64,000 nt of DNA from Acarospora socialis. Its lineage: Eukaryota; Ascomycota; Lecanoromycetes; Acarosporales; Acarosporaceae. Made by a program: the position numbers and the translations under genes. The notes under the pieces were generated by a model that was not told where the DNA came from, searched no databases, and saw only the letters and a list, made by a program, of their open reading frames with translations. Below, piece by piece: positions 46,012 through 57,549 of this stretch. Every line of letters begins with the position of its first letter. The stretch's first letter is position 1. The stretch is taken from the NCBI GenBank assembly GCA_025617375.2, contig JAMYGW020000003.1, positions 1,984,001-2,048,000 on the forward strand, written 5' to 3'.

Positions 46012-47201
46012 AAGCGATTGTGCCCGTCAGACTGATTGGCGTTCTTCGGGGCGGATTTCGTGTCATGTGTTGGGATGTCTTCGAAGCCTTAATGATAAGT
46101 AGCATAGCGTGTCGGCAGTATATGCCCTGTCATCGTTCCCCTTCACTCATGAAATGATCACGGCTATATCGTCTGGCCGGCCGATGTCTGTGTTTTCCTT
46201 ATTCTGCCTTACGACTCAGTCACGGCGTTACTTCTACCGAAGATGTTCCGAGGGCACGCTTTACATGTATGCAGATGATCACGACTTTATGCATGAAACT
46301 CAAGGAACAGAGAATTGCTCAATACTCCTGAAGCGGTTCCGTATTGTGCCACATCGGTTCAGCATGTATCTATTGAGACTTTCGCTTCACGTTCAAAACT
46401 GGTTGTTACTTGTGACTGCAAAAAACACACTTCATGAAGACCAAGCTTGAGAGATACCTAGGGTAACGTAACGTAGCTCGGCGAATAGAGCCGCTTGTGT
46501 CATAGCTCAGCAGCTAATGTACCTTGGCGGCGTCCAATTTCATGGCCACCAGCTTGGCGGTGGACTAGAAATGAATGACTAACATGCTTTATTGTCCAAA
46601 TCATTACTTGTTCATTTGAGCATCGTCAGCGTCAGGAGTTGAATCATAAAGCTGCATGGGCATTGATGAGGGCTGGCTGTCCAGAGGTGTTGCCGCGGTA
46701 GCAGAGTGTCTCTTGGCAGAGGAGATAATTATTCGAGTGCAAGCAGTCAGTCGACGAAGAATTTCTCTCTTTATATCACCTACATCCAAATTTTCATCCA
46801 GCATCATAGCGCATAGACAAAGTTTAGTCTGCCCTGAAGCCCGTTGTGCTTTTCGGTACGGTAGGTAAGCAGAGAGTTGGAGTGACGTAGTTATGTAGTC
46901 GCTGTTAGGGTGTCATCACCTGCCCAGTCACTCTTTTCGCATCGCGCCGTTTCCGAAGCTAAGCCAACCCAATATATTGTCATCATCCTTTCCTGCCTCA
47001 ACGCCCTCGTAATCTCTCCACCACCGCCACTCCTACCTACCTCAGCTCGTCTTACAGGGACATCTTAATAGCTCATCACGACGCTTTGTCGCAAAATCAA
47101 CGTCAACATCATCAACAGAGATAGGTATTCTACACAATTAGGCTATTCTCTTAAGCGCTTGTAATCACCAGCTCCGAGCATACCTATCCAACGCTGTCGC
47201 A
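46012..47201. other. Intergenic region upstream of NCE102
   Basis: Apart from the weak 67-codon minus-strand candidate at 46604-46807, about 1.2 kb lack a supported gene. The segment 46920-47200 is a pyrimidine-rich leader or promoter of NCE102. Confidence 0.45.
46604..46807 (-). CDS. Weak candidate for a 67-residue protein
   Basis: An ATG-started frame reads MMLDENLDVGDIKREILRRL, then TACTRIIISSAKRHS and an acidic end DSTPDADDAQMNK. A GTAGGT near the start and a CTGAC near codon 21 could also mark an intron. There is no family signature. It is listed only because composition looks protein-like. Confidence 0.22.
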   Translation of the reverse strand: MMLDENLDVGDIKREILRRLTACTRIIISSAKRHSATAATPLDSQPSSMPMQLYDSTPDADDAQMNK

Positions 47202-47835
47202 ATGGCCTCGATACCCAACCTTGCCTTACGGGGTCTTCAGGTAAATCAACCTCCACAATGTTATCACTGCTATATTCGGTCGCTGACTTGACTCAGTTCT
47301 TATGGACTCTCCTCATCCTGGCCCTGACTGGGAACATGATCCATGAAGCATTCGCGGGCAACCCGTCTATCATCAACTACTGCATGTTTCTCGCAGTCTT
47401 CTCCATGCTCTCGCTCATTTATCTGTTCGCGGCCACATTCAACGAGGCTTTCGCGATTCACCCAATGCTGATGCTCGTCGTGGATGCTCTAAACACCCTG
47501 TTGTTCCTGGTCGGTGGCATCGCGCTCGCAGCACAGCTCCGCGTACACAGCTGTGGCAACGACGTGAGTCCTTCCTCTATTGCTCAGTTCCTGCTCGCTC
47601 GGAATAGTACTGACTCTTGACAAAGGATTATACGCGTAACAACGGCATCACCAACGGGTCGCACAACCGCGGCAAACGCTGCCACGAGGCGCAAGCAGTA
47701 TGCGCCTTCTTGTGGTTCGGCTTCCTCGCTTACCTTGGGTCGCTGGTCTTCTCCGCCCTCGCCAGCCGGGGTGGAGGAGCCAACCTCCGCAGTGGCGGCA
47801 TCAGAAGAGGTGGGCCCGCTATGTCCCAAGTCTAG
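47202..47835 (+). CDS. NCE102: Nce102-like MARVEL-domain membrane protein
   Basis: Nce102 is a four-span plasma-membrane protein of eisosomes that senses sphingolipids and influences membrane-domain organisation. Three exons (47202-47240, 47297-47563, 47626-47835) encode 171 residues. The start MASIPNLALRGLQFLWTLLI matches the family. The spans are around FLWTLLILALTGNMI, CMFLAVFSMLSLIYLFAA, LMLVVDALNTLLFLVGGIAL and AFLWFGFLAYLGSLVFSAL. Conserved Cys and charged residues lie in the loop RVHSCGND / DYTRNN, split by the second intron. The short C-terminal tail is Gly/Arg-rich (RGGGANLRSGGIRRGG). The same-strand reading past the TAG at 47833-47835 is not coding. Confidence 0.92.
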
Positions 47836-48500
47836 ATGTCGGGAGGTGAGCAGCATTGCCGAGGTGATCGCTGCCGCCTGTGGAACGAACGTGGGCTCAC
47901 CAGATCCGTTAATAGGCCTTGGCGGCAAAGTCTGACGCGACACCTCACCCCCAAATACGTCATGCGTCTCATGCATAGGTTCGCGAAGCTGTGTGTCGAT
48001 CGGTCCTGGAAGATTTTACGGTCTATCCTCTTCTTTTCTCATTCGAAAAACATGGAGTGGCGTTAGCTGGATCACGAAAGTGTCCTGGCTTGCTAGGCAG
48101 CGCTGTTGATTGGAAAGGACTTTTAATTAATGTGTAAGATAGCCGTTTGTATAGGCCTTATAATGAGAACGGTAATATTATGACCATATTATCTGCGATT
48201 GCTCTGCACCATCGACTGTGTGGGACATTGTTGTGACCTTGGTCCCTCATACTCCGCCTTTGCTGAATATCATATACCTGACCCCGCTCATGCTTTCCAT
48301 CTCGCTGACCTGAGTATGTGTTTGTCATTAATCAGGCTCCATGTGTACGGCCCATGCGGCACAGCTTGCGACCACAATGTCATCAGCGTGTCAGGCTCCC
48401 TATTCACAACCAATTCTTGACTCCTTCCATCAATACTGCGTGTGCAACTCTCCCACCAACGCTCCATAGTTCCCGAGGAAACAACATCTGCGGCTGTGAA
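47836..48500. other. Intergenic region
   Basis: It holds the NCE102 3' flank and the leader of the secreted protein gene. An AT-rich patch lies near 48120-48180. No gene is supported. Confidence 0.5.
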
Positions 48501-48970
48501 ATGCGACTTCCATATTACTTTTACGCAGCCCTCGCTCTATCTACTACGGTAATCTGCTCCTCATTTCCCTCTCAGAAGTCAAAGCCTACCAAAGTGGAGC
48601 AAGACTGCCCGCTCGAGCCGCCATACTGCGTCATAACGGAATGCGGTGGCCATGTAAGCCCCCATCAATATGAACCCACCAATTCGACAACTGATCTCTT
48701 CTACAGGATGGCAATTTCAGATGTCCGGCATCCGGCCCGCTCCACGGGTGTCAATGCTGTCCTCAACAGGGCCCTGACTGCCTGGATCAAGATTGTCTGG
48801 GCACTAACCAAGGGAGGTGCCAGAGTGACAAGTTCAAGGGATGCAGATGTCACATTCTCCGCGGTCCGATTCAGGGCTACCCTCTTCACGCCTCTTCACC
48901 CAGTCTCGAAGCTATTGAGAATAATGCACGGGCCATCATCCAGGAACTTTTCGGCGGGGGACATCAGTAA
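48501..48970 (+). CDS. Small secreted cysteine-rich protein (12 Cys in mature form)
   Basis: Two exons (48501-48653 and 48707-48970; 53-base intron GTAAGC...TACAG) give 138 residues. A signal peptide MRLPYYFYAALALSTTVICS is followed by a mature chain of about 115 residues. Its twelve cysteines fall in the series EQDC, PPYC, ITEC, FRC, HGCQCC, PDC, QDC, GRC, KGCRC. The last block (CLGTNQGRCQSDKFKGCRC) resembles the GxC...FKGCxC element found in many fungal secreted proteins. The other reading frame through the intron would lose nearly all cysteines, so the splice is well supported by composition. No catalytic residues are recognised. An apoplastic effector or wall-associated role is possible. 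The C-terminus is a short amphipathic helix (AIENNARAIIQELFGGGH). Confidence 0.82.
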
Positions 48971-50504
48971 AATACCTGGCATGCCTGGCGTGTCCAAGTG
49001 ATGGTTGATCTGGGGGTAAGGTCCGACATTGTTATGGAGAGCCCATGTTGCTCATGAGGGCAAGCATCCTGAAGAATCGGCATCGGCACAGGCTGCGCAC
49101 ACCGGTAGGGATTGGGCACATTACGAACTGATATTGGGACCTTCGGCTGGCGGGCCAGCAGCAGGTGTTTTTGGCATGGACCTTGAGGAGTGGGATAGGT
49201 CATCGGTGGATCGCAACGGGTGGCAATTCAGGGGACGTTCTATTCTAGCTGTTGAAGGAAATTCTCTCACCCCCAGTGTCTATCTTTGAGATTGATACGA
49301 TGCAACGTGATGGCCCAACTAGGCTGCCTAGTAGTAGTACTTGCGAGTAAGCATTAATAAAGGAATAGACAAGACTCACCCTCTAGGTTGTACTTTAGAA
49401 GGGTGCAGTCCCATACAATCCCTCGCACGAAAGTCTCTTGTGTTTACGCCGTTTGCTCGTATTCCTCCAAGGCCAGGCGGTGTAGCATTATTGGCGGCAG
49501 AAATGAGTCGGCATTGCGGCCTTACCGCTCGCTAAGCCCCGTTCGAGATGCGGTCAGTCTGTCCCGCTCCCAAGAAAAGTGACCGCAGTTCATCCCATCC
49601 CCGTGTGCGATGTTGGCACCACTAAAGGGCCACCATACTTTACGACATAATCGTTCCTTCATACTCATGTGAATCCGCTCTGACAAGTTGCTCGTCCTTA
49701 CTGAAAGCCTTGGTGGCGAGTGGTTCCGAAGGACCGTCATGGTGCCCCTACTTACCTTCCGAGCTGGAAGCTACATTACCTTCTGGTTGGACTCTTTCGA
49801 TCCAGTATCTTAGTGGTATATTTTGTTTCTCCTCTGCCTTCGGTGACCTATTTGAGACAGCGACTTTTAGACGCCTGGTTGCCTCATTTTGTGATCGAGA
49901 TCTTGTGTTGCGATTATAAAATGGAATTCCTACTCACTACTGAGCTTTTGTCCCTTTGGATCCCTTCATTGCCGCTTCAATACCTGTTCTTTTTAGCTCA
50001 GCATTCTTCTCATCGGATAATTTCTCTTACTCACTTCCACGACCCTTGGTTACAGCTCCAAGCAGGACCCCGTTCGGCACTGACATTTGGAATTGACCGA
50101 TCCTGCGGCCAGTCGACTCCGCCAGGCAACGTGGAAAGGGTGTTTTGGAGGAGGTTCACGATCCGGACTGGACAATGCTCTGCGCACATCCTCAGTTCAT
50201 TCAACACAACACTTATAGCTAATGCGGACTCTTCAACGTAGCGTCACGATATCGTTAACAAGTATTGCCAGATTTGGCCTGTTCAAAACGGAGAGCTCGA
50301 GCTTACATGTCCCTTGGCTTCTATCCTGGATATTACTATCCTTCTGGACGCTCACTGACGCGGTTCGTACATTCCTCCCAATTCCCGGTCTGGTTCCCGA
50401 AGTACGTATCCAACGAGTTGAACACTCAGTCTGGCATTGTCCGTTACAACCTCGGAGCCTTCCACTTATGAGAAACTTATACGACCAAAGCCACTTGGGA
50501 ATTC
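48971..50504. other. Long upstream region of the transcription-factor gene
   Basis: About 1.5 kb. The part from about 49740 to 50060 is pyrimidine-rich with many CTT/TTC runs and looks like a leader or promoter. The open frame at 49720-50241 does not begin with ATG and has no domain. No gene is called. Confidence 0.45.
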
Positions 50505-52621
50505 ATGGATAGCAATGCCATCACTCCCGGACTTTTGTACCCATCGGACCTATCTCGCACCGACACCGGGGTTGGTCAACAAGCAATCTGGGTCCCCGAG
50601 GCATCGGCTCCACTTTCCACGTACGAATGTTGGCACAGCCAGCATTGTCAGTGTGCAGGATCCTTCGTCCATCACCGGCGACGGGCGACAATCGTGACGT
50701 ATCAGGTACCCGAATACGCATTGCCTACGGAAGACTTGGACCAGTCTAGGCTATTTAGTCTTCGGCATCAATCCCAGAGCAGACATGGGCCAGTCATGTC
50801 ATACACAGACTGCAGTGATGCTACCTATGAAGGCTCCGTGGTCCCTTCCGAATTCTTACTGGGAGATCCTCCGCTACCGGAGGAAATCAAACCCTCCGTA
50901 GAGGTCTGGAGACATCTTTCCACATGTGGGGGTAAGGAGTTATTCAATGATGGTCCGCGCAATAACTACGACGACGTCCGGATTGCAGCTGGTCCAAGCC
51001 GAGCTCCAGAGACATTTTGTACACCAGGATATTCCAGCGTCCTCCAGAGACCTCCGGCACAGTCCCAGGGATACTCATCCAGTCCGTCCGGACCAGCTGT
51101 TGTTATGTCTGACAAGCGTTCTGTGGTTCCTTCGCAGAACTTTCTTTCACCGGATGTATGTGTTGAACGCAATGTTGGGCCTCTTAGTAGTCCTGTGTAT
51201 CCGGGAAGGGACTCGTCAGTGGATTTGCTAAGTTCTGAGGTCCGCCCAATAGGACCCACCAGCGTCATGCCAACATCCAGTTCCGCAGGTTTGGTCGGAG
51301 CTCCAACAGAGCAATGCCCCAGTCGTGCCTATCCACCAAGGCAGGGGACTGGGTACGTACCGTTGCGCTACAATGGAAGACCTTTGACTGATGCCATGAC
51401 TGCTTCAGCCCCTTCAAGGATCGCCTCGCCTTCTTTGAATGAGCAAACCCTGTTTTCTGTACCGAGCTCTAATTTATACCGCAGCTTTGACGATCCTCGG
51501 ATCTTCCGCTCCTCCGGCGAAGCGTCGACAAACGCAACTCCATTACTGGATCCAGCGATATCTCGTAGACATGCCTCCACACCAAACCATTCGGCGGAAG
51601 ATCTTCACGGTACTACAAACCAAGAATGCGTGTATGACTCTCGCATGAATCTTGTAGAGCCCAGAAAGAGACGCCCCTTCTCCGCATCGGAAAGAGAAGA
51701 GACTCGGACGGTCAGGGCCAAGGGGGCGTGTGATGCATGCCGGAAGAGCAAAAGAAGGGTAACTATGCTCTGCTCGATGCTGAACCGCCGAGCTGAACTA
51801 GGTTTTGCAGTGTTCGACTCAACACCCTTCACAACAGCGTACCGCATGTGAATCAAGCAATGGAGTAGGAAAACGAAGGGGCCTAACAAAGAGATCCCTC
51901 TCAACGTCGTTCCTTACCCAGTCTCTTAAAGAGAATACGGCTTCCCTTAAGTCACGTTCAATACCGCTGCGCAATACTAGCAGCGGGTTCAACGGACAAA
52001 GTCCACTGCCTTATGACCCCAACATGGTCGGTATGTGTCTTATGGTCCAGTCACTATAGCTGACCAGTGCCATAGCTTTCGGCCGAAGTTAATGGAACTC
52101 GGTATGTTTGTCCTGCAACGACATGGCAGCATCTCGCATAGAGGTGCCTTTGCTGACCGTCCAATCGCAGATGCCTCCCAGTTCAAGCTGATGTCAAGGA
52201 CATATCCACGCTCAATTCTGTATGCTGGAGCAATCCGGCGGGTACAGGAAGTTGGCCAGCATCCTACGCGAATGAACTGGGCAACGAAGTTATTACAACT
52301 CCATACTTTCCGTCCAAGGCCAACACTGCCGCGCAAGTCCTCCAGGACCGAGAGAATCCAATGCAAAGTTCAGGCTACCGCCACTCATCCACTCATTTCA
52401 ATCAAGATTCGTCCCCTAGCGAGAATTGTACGCCTTTCACACCCATGGACATCCCTTCCGGCAAGGAGTGGTATGAAGACAATGCCATTGGCGAAATGGG
52501 CTTGGACAAGGGTGATGATGGTTTCGATGTGCAGGACAGGGATTGGACGGAGGACTTTGGGGGCCTATTGTCGTCGAATGTTGATTTTTTGTCTTTAGCG
52601 GACATCGACGTGGAACCTTGA
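50505..52621 (+). CDS. Probable transcription factor with a half zinc-cluster motif
   Basis: Four exons (50505-51758, 51811-52026, 52076-52101, 52171-52621) sum to 649 codons, giving 648 residues. The first ~400 residues are Ser/Pro/Thr-rich and probably disordered. A basic cysteine motif straddles the first intron at residues ~405-419: VRAKGACDACRKSKRR / C. It matches the first half (CxxCx6C) of a fungal Zn2Cys6 cluster, but the expected second CxxC...C is absent; only TAC follows at +12. The next segment is basic (NGVGKRRGLTKRSLST). The C-terminus is acidic and aromatic, as in activation domains (EWYEDNAIGEMGLDKGDDGF, DWTEDFGGLL, VDFLSLADID). The third exon is only 26 bases and its preceding donor GTCGGT is weak. 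The gene is convincing; the DNA-binding role is inferred. Confidence 0.72.
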
Positions 52622-52830
52622 CTTAGGTCGCCTTTTTGAAGCATGTATTTCGTATGTACAAGACGGTTATGGCGCTTGCCCTATTATCTACAGACTTTAG
52701 GGACTCTGAAAGAATCCTAGAGCTGCTTTTGTACATAAGAACCTTCGCGATCACTCCGCTGAACATTTGAAACCCAAGATCAATCCGAGCCCTCTACAAC
52801 TCGAGGCACGAGTCGGCTCTACAACGGTGC

Positions 52831-53249
52831 CTATAAAGCTGCTTCGACGATGCCAGCAGCCCTGAGAGCCTTCTTGTTCGTAACCACAACTTCCACAGGG
52901 TATTTCCATTCCATGAACTTGGCCCAGCCTACCAATGAAGCACCATATCAGCACATCTGCCCGAGCAAGACGACCCGCGTTCGCGTGCCCCTCCAGGTAC
53001 CCACTTACCCCAGTATGCACATTTCCTCCCAAAGTACTTGCCCAAGTACGGGATAATGACCATGGTCAGCAGCAGCTCCAACTGCCCCAGACTCTCCTTC
53101 CACTCCCGCTCTGCATCCGACTCTTCCACGTCGCTGTCGATCGAATCGCTGTCGGCCGAGTCTGGTAACGAGTCGAGCTCATCTTGGCTGCTGCTTGAGC
53201 CGGAGGACAGGTCGTCGAGTATGTACGATGTTGAAGCTGACACTGACAT
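52831..53249 (-). CDS. MIM2: Mitochondrial import protein 2-like outer-membrane protein
   Basis: Two exons (53249-53009 and 52928-52831; 80-base intron GTAAGT...GGTAG) give 112 residues. Mim2 partners Mim1 in inserting helical proteins into the outer mitochondrial membrane. The N-terminal half is acidic and Ser-rich (SSQDELDSLPDSADSDSIDS, DVEESDAE). A single membrane segment follows: EWKESLGQLELLLTMVIIPY, LGKYFGRKCAYWG, then after the intron WAKFMEWKYPVEVVVTNKK. That order (acidic head, EW.ESL.QLE, hydrophobic span, YxGK..GRK) is what I recall of fungal Mim2 proteins. It is divergently arranged with the eIF2-beta gene. A 154-codon frame on the opposite strand is its shadow. Confidence 0.82.
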
Positions 53250-53655
53250 TGTTGCGTCGTCTGTTTATAAGGTAGTTTTGCCGCGAGGGCGAGCGGTGGG
53301 TAGTGTAGGGACGCGCTCTACCGCACAACGTGGACAGGATGCATCGGGAACACTGCTTGGTCCTTTCCTTCAAGCAGCGATATACCGCGAGAGAATTCGT
53401 TGTGCGCTGGTGCCTGAATATGGTCGTAAGGTGGTGACGAAGTCAACGTGGTTTTGGGACGGTTGGCAGATCCTGGCTCGTGATTGGCTCGCTGGTGAAT
53501 GAATGTTGAGTCAGAAAGATTTCACAAAGGACAGCACCTTGATCCGACACTGAGCTGGATTACTCTCCACAACTGAGAACTCTCCGCAACCTCCGAAGAG
53601 CAACTTTACTAGGATAGCACTCTGTGTCTAGGATCTCTTGACTCGGTAGATAGCG
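53250..53655. promoter_or_regulatory. Shared divergent promoter of MIM2 and eIF2-beta
   Basis: The two ATGs face away from each other across about 406 bases, so this interval should carry both promoters. No TATA box or named site is evident. Confidence 0.5.
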
Positions 53656-54911
53656 ATGGCAGAAACAGTGAGTCGCTTCCTCTTGCGGTCGTGGATCATT
53701 TGCGCCACATTACCAAGTCGCTCAGAATTGCGCTCTGTCACAGCTACATTCTGTACCACTTGTAAGCTGACATTGGATTTCGTAGGAGACGATGACTTCC
53801 GAGCGGAAACCTCGCAAGTCGGTTGCGTTCAGCGAAGGCACTACGATCGTGGACTCCCATGGCGAAGTGACGGAAACGAACGGCACTTCTAATAAGACGA
53901 GCGCGGAAAGTCATTCAGCAGGTACGTGTTAAACCTGCAACGGTGGTTATAGGCGCGAATAGCCAGAAGCTATCTACCAATCTCGGATCTTGCAAAGTCT
54001 TACCTACTGAACCAGGTACTGCCCCAGACGCGAACAAAGAATCAGGCGACAAGGACGTCGACGAAGTTACCGATCTCTTCAAGGGTCTTGCCAAGAAGAA
54101 GAAATCTAAGAAACCGAAGGAAGGGGAAACGACCGAAGGCGGCGACGAGGCTGCACCCGCCGCGGACGGCGAATTCGATCCAAGTGCGCTGAAGAAGAAA
54201 AAGAAGAAGAAGTCCACGAAAACGGCAGATGGAGGCGACTTCGACGCCAAGCTAGCAGAAGCTGGCGTGGGGGAGAATGGAGAAGGGGAGAACGAGGGCG
54301 CCGGGGATGCTGCGCCGGCTGAGGTCGGTGATCTGGAGAAAGGCACCGGGATCTGGGCACACAACTCTACACAAGCCATCAGCTATCCGCTCCTTCTGAC
54401 GCGATTCTTCACGCTACTGCATAACCATCACCCGGATCTGTTGTCGAGTGGCTCGAGGAGCTACAAGATCCCACCTCCGCAGTGTCTCCGGGAAGGCAAC
54501 AAGAAGACCATATTCGCCAACATCGCGGAGATCTGCAGGCGGATGAAGCGGACGGACGAGCATGTTACGCAGTTTCTGTTCGCCGAGTTGGGTACGTCCG
54601 GCAGTGTTGATGGATCGAGACGGTTGGTCATCAAGGGTCGCTTCCAGCAGAAGCAGATTGAGAACGTCTTGCGAAGATATATCGGTGGGTCCTTCTATCC
54701 TTAGACATGATATGGTGGTTTGTGCGCTGACCCCGTTGCAGTTGAATACGTTACCTGCAAGACATGTCGATCACCGGACACCGAGCTCAACAAGGGAGAA
54801 AATCGTCTATACTTCGTTACCTGCAATTCCTGCGGAAGCAGACGGAGTGTCACAGCAATCAAGACTGGGTTCTCCGCCCAGGTTGGTAAGCGTAAGAGAC
54901 AGCAGGGTTAG
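53656..54911 (+). CDS. SUI3: Translation initiation factor eIF2, beta subunit
   Basis: eIF2-beta is part of the eIF2 complex that brings initiator Met-tRNA and GTP to the 40S ribosome and contacts eIF5 and eIF2B. Four exons (53656-53667, 53786-53921, 54016-54684, 54742-54911) sum to 329 codons, giving 328 residues. The first exon encodes only MAET. The N-terminal part has [19 protein letters not shown] and Lys-rich runs ([10 protein letters not shown] and [11 protein letters not shown]), two of the polylysine boxes that bind eIF5 and eIF2B-epsilon. The core has [20 protein letters not shown] and [19 protein letters not shown]. The C-terminal C2-C2 zinc ribbon is complete: [11 protein letters not shown]...[10 protein letters not shown]. 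Confidence 0.97.
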
Positions 54912-55722
54912 GCTCCATCTACGTGCGGAGTTCCCGCTCTTTGCTTCTGGTGATCTGTCTTGTGCCTATCTCTATCCGTCATCATTCCGGTATGAGAAGA
55001 TGCAATCGATCCATAGAGTGCTTCGAAGGCATGAACGGTAGTAAACGGGTAGCAAGATCTCTGCATCGAGTTCTAAAAGCATGTGGCTATTGTTACCTGA
55101 CTCGGTCGTGGTTGTAAAATCGACACATATATCCGCTGTACTATGTATGTCTTGCTAAAGTGATCCTAAGCGCCGACGGGTAGCTCAAAAATGGCGGTTC
55201 GGGAGATTCCCTTCAATTGTAGCATCTCAGTCCTGCATCAACGCCGCTACCTTACTCTATCTAAGGACACATAGTATGACTGCAACCCCCCGTCGCCAAG
55301 TAAACGAATCAAAAGGGGAGATGAGCTTTAAATAGACCACGACCGGTGGGAAGCCTTGCCCCGCCAATGGATGCCAAGCAGGCTGTCCCCACGCAACCGC
55401 CAGGCGGCCAGCGGTACTCGTACTCGACAAGGCATAGCATCGATATATGACCTTTGCACATGTCTGGAGAGCTTCCTCTTCCTCTTCCTCTTCTTGTTCC
55501 TCCCTCGAAACTGACACCCCATCGCTCGTCCTGATCTCACTGTGACCCACTCAATGTCTAAAGCCTGACGAATACGAGATTCTGAGCTCCTACATACAAT
55601 ACATTATAGCTCATACTTAAGTTGTTGCTCCGTTGAATACGGGAACTGTCTGGGTCTGTTTCAATATATAAGACTTCTTCGACAGTCCCGCTAAAGTCGG
55701 CGTGACTACTTAGCAAACAACG
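54912..55722. other. Intergenic region between eIF2-beta and the AIM24-family gene
   Basis: About 810 bases without a supported gene, holding a 3' flank and a promoter. Open frames such as the antisense 55257-55550 (a Glu/Ala/Arg run) are probably composition artefacts. Confidence 0.5.
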
Positions 55723-57207
55723 ATGGCTAGCCCACCAGGCTACGGGCAGAGCACACCACCACCTCACGGCAACAACTATTTCCCTCGTGAGTTCCACATA
55801 GACTTCCTGATCTCTCTCCTTCGCACTAACAGTCGTAGCACCCCCAGAAAAAGATGGCTATCAGCAGCAGAGTGCGTAACCTTACCCTAACCCCTACCCG
55901 CCGCTCAGCAAGAGCACACTAAATCACCCACACAGGTCAACAAAGTTACCCTCCCCCACCCCTCCCATCACCCGGCCTCAAAGGGCCCTCGCAATTCTAC
56001 CCTCCACCCCCAGCCCAACGTACCCCATCCAGCAGCAACACCTACCCCGGCTCTCCACCCAACAACGGCTCGCGCCTATCCTATCAGCAAACCCCTCCAC
56101 CGCCCCAACAACCCCAGCAGCAGATCGCGGAGCCTCCCCCACCAGCCGGCCACGTAGGCGGCCACCCGAGCTACGCGCAGCCCCCACTCTCACCAAGTCT
56201 GCCGCTGAACACGAACCGGTCGTCGCAGATGCCAGGCGGAGCGCCGCCAGCAGGGCACTTCGTCGGCGCCACGGCGGCGCAGGACGATGTGGGGACGTTC
56301 AACGGGGGGAGTTATAGGATCAGTCACCGGGACTCGAACACGATCTTGACGATGCAGTTGGCGATCGGGTGCCCGCTTGTTGCGAAGCCTGGTATGTCTT
56401 GTCTGCCTTCTTTTCTCAACCCCCGTCCATGGCGCGCAAGAGAAGTGCAGCGTGAAGAGCAAAGGCTGACTTGACCGTCTGAATTGTGCAGGCGTCATGA
56501 TCGCCATGTCCCCGACCATCACGCTCAAAGGCGCCGTCAAATTCTCGATGAAGAAGCTCATCGCCGGCGGCGAGATGGCGACCTCGACGTACACCGGCCC
56601 CGGCGAGATCCTCTTCGCGCCCTCCGCGCTCGGCGACATCACGACGCTCCGGCTCAACGGGTCCGAGCCGTGGAATGTCGGCAAGGACGCTTTCATCGCG
56701 GCGACGCAGGGCGTCGTCAAGGAGTACAAGAGCCAGGGCTTCAGCAAGGCCATGTTTTCCGGCGAGGGCTTGTTCGTGTACAAGATGAGTGGGACGGGGA
56801 TACTGTGGATTTCGAGCTTTGGGGCGATTATAAGGAAGGATGTGAGTTGATTGACTTGAGATAGTGCAGGGGGACGGATCAGGTGAGGGTGATGAGGGGC
56901 TTGTAAGGCTGACGACTTGTCTGCAGTTGCAAGAGGGTGAAAAATACATCATCGATAACGGCCATCTCGTGGCTTGGAACTGCAAGTACGTCCTCGAGCG
57001 CGTCGCGAGTGGTGGGATTATCTCGGGGATGAGCTCGGGGGAGGGCTTGGTCTGTAAGTTTACAGGTAGGTTGCACATCATCCTTGACCGTACATTAATC
57101 TGCTCGCTGCTGATGTTCTCTCAATAGGCCCCGGGACGGTCTTCATGCAGACGAGAAACGCGGCGGCCTTTGCGCTCTGGCTTTCGGCTCATGCTGCGGC
57201 GGTGTAG
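55723..57207 (+). CDS. AIM24/TIGR00266-family protein
   Basis: The gene has about six exons. The ATG at 55723 opens a proline-rich leader ([20 protein letters not shown]). Introns near 55787, 55874, 56391, 56842 and 57066 keep the frame. The N-terminal ~150 residues are Pro/Gln-rich and disordered. The conserved domain begins around [20 protein letters not shown], then [40 protein letters not shown], and continues with [60 protein letters not shown] and [13 protein letters not shown]. This repetitive beta-rich fold is the AIM24 domain, found from bacteria to mitochondria. Yeast Aim24 supports mitochondrial inner-membrane complexes, but this soluble form with a Pro-rich leader and no presequence may have another site. 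The TAG is at 57205-57207. Confidence 0.88.
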
Positions 57208-57549
57208 GCCATCATCTTGGAAAGTGCAGAAATTGACACGTCTTTTTTACGATATTGGAATTTCGTTGGATGTGCTCATGTGCACCGGAGAAATGGGGCC
57301 GTGTCTCCCGTTCTTGTGTTTAGGAAGTTTTGGTCAATAACCAGGTTCAGGCATGCTGCAATCTATCTAAGAGTTATGGACTTGACATGGTAGCGGTGCA
57401 CCTTCCTCCGCATCTTTCCTCCCCTTCTTCCCCCGTACAATGCATCCAGAAAATCCTCTCCCTTCCTCTGTATTTCCCGAGCCCGCTAGTCTTCCCGACT
57501 CTACTCCCTATCCCTCGTCTCCCCTCTGGCACTCGGCCCGTCCTCGTCG
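57208..57549. other. Convergent intergenic region
   Basis: About 340 bases between two converging genes. No feature beyond pyrimidine-rich sequence. Confidence 0.5.

Noticed and set aside
46495-46570. TAGCTCAGCAGC, similar to a tRNA A box
   Set aside because: No B box or clover-leaf follows at the right distance.
49720-50241. 173-codon frame upstream of the transcription-factor gene
   Set aside because: It begins with GTG and lies in pyrimidine-rich leader-like sequence, with no domain.
53038-53502. 154-codon plus-strand frame beginning MPKYGIMTMVSSSS
   Set aside because: It is the complement of the MIM2 coding exon and its promoter, with no domain of its own.
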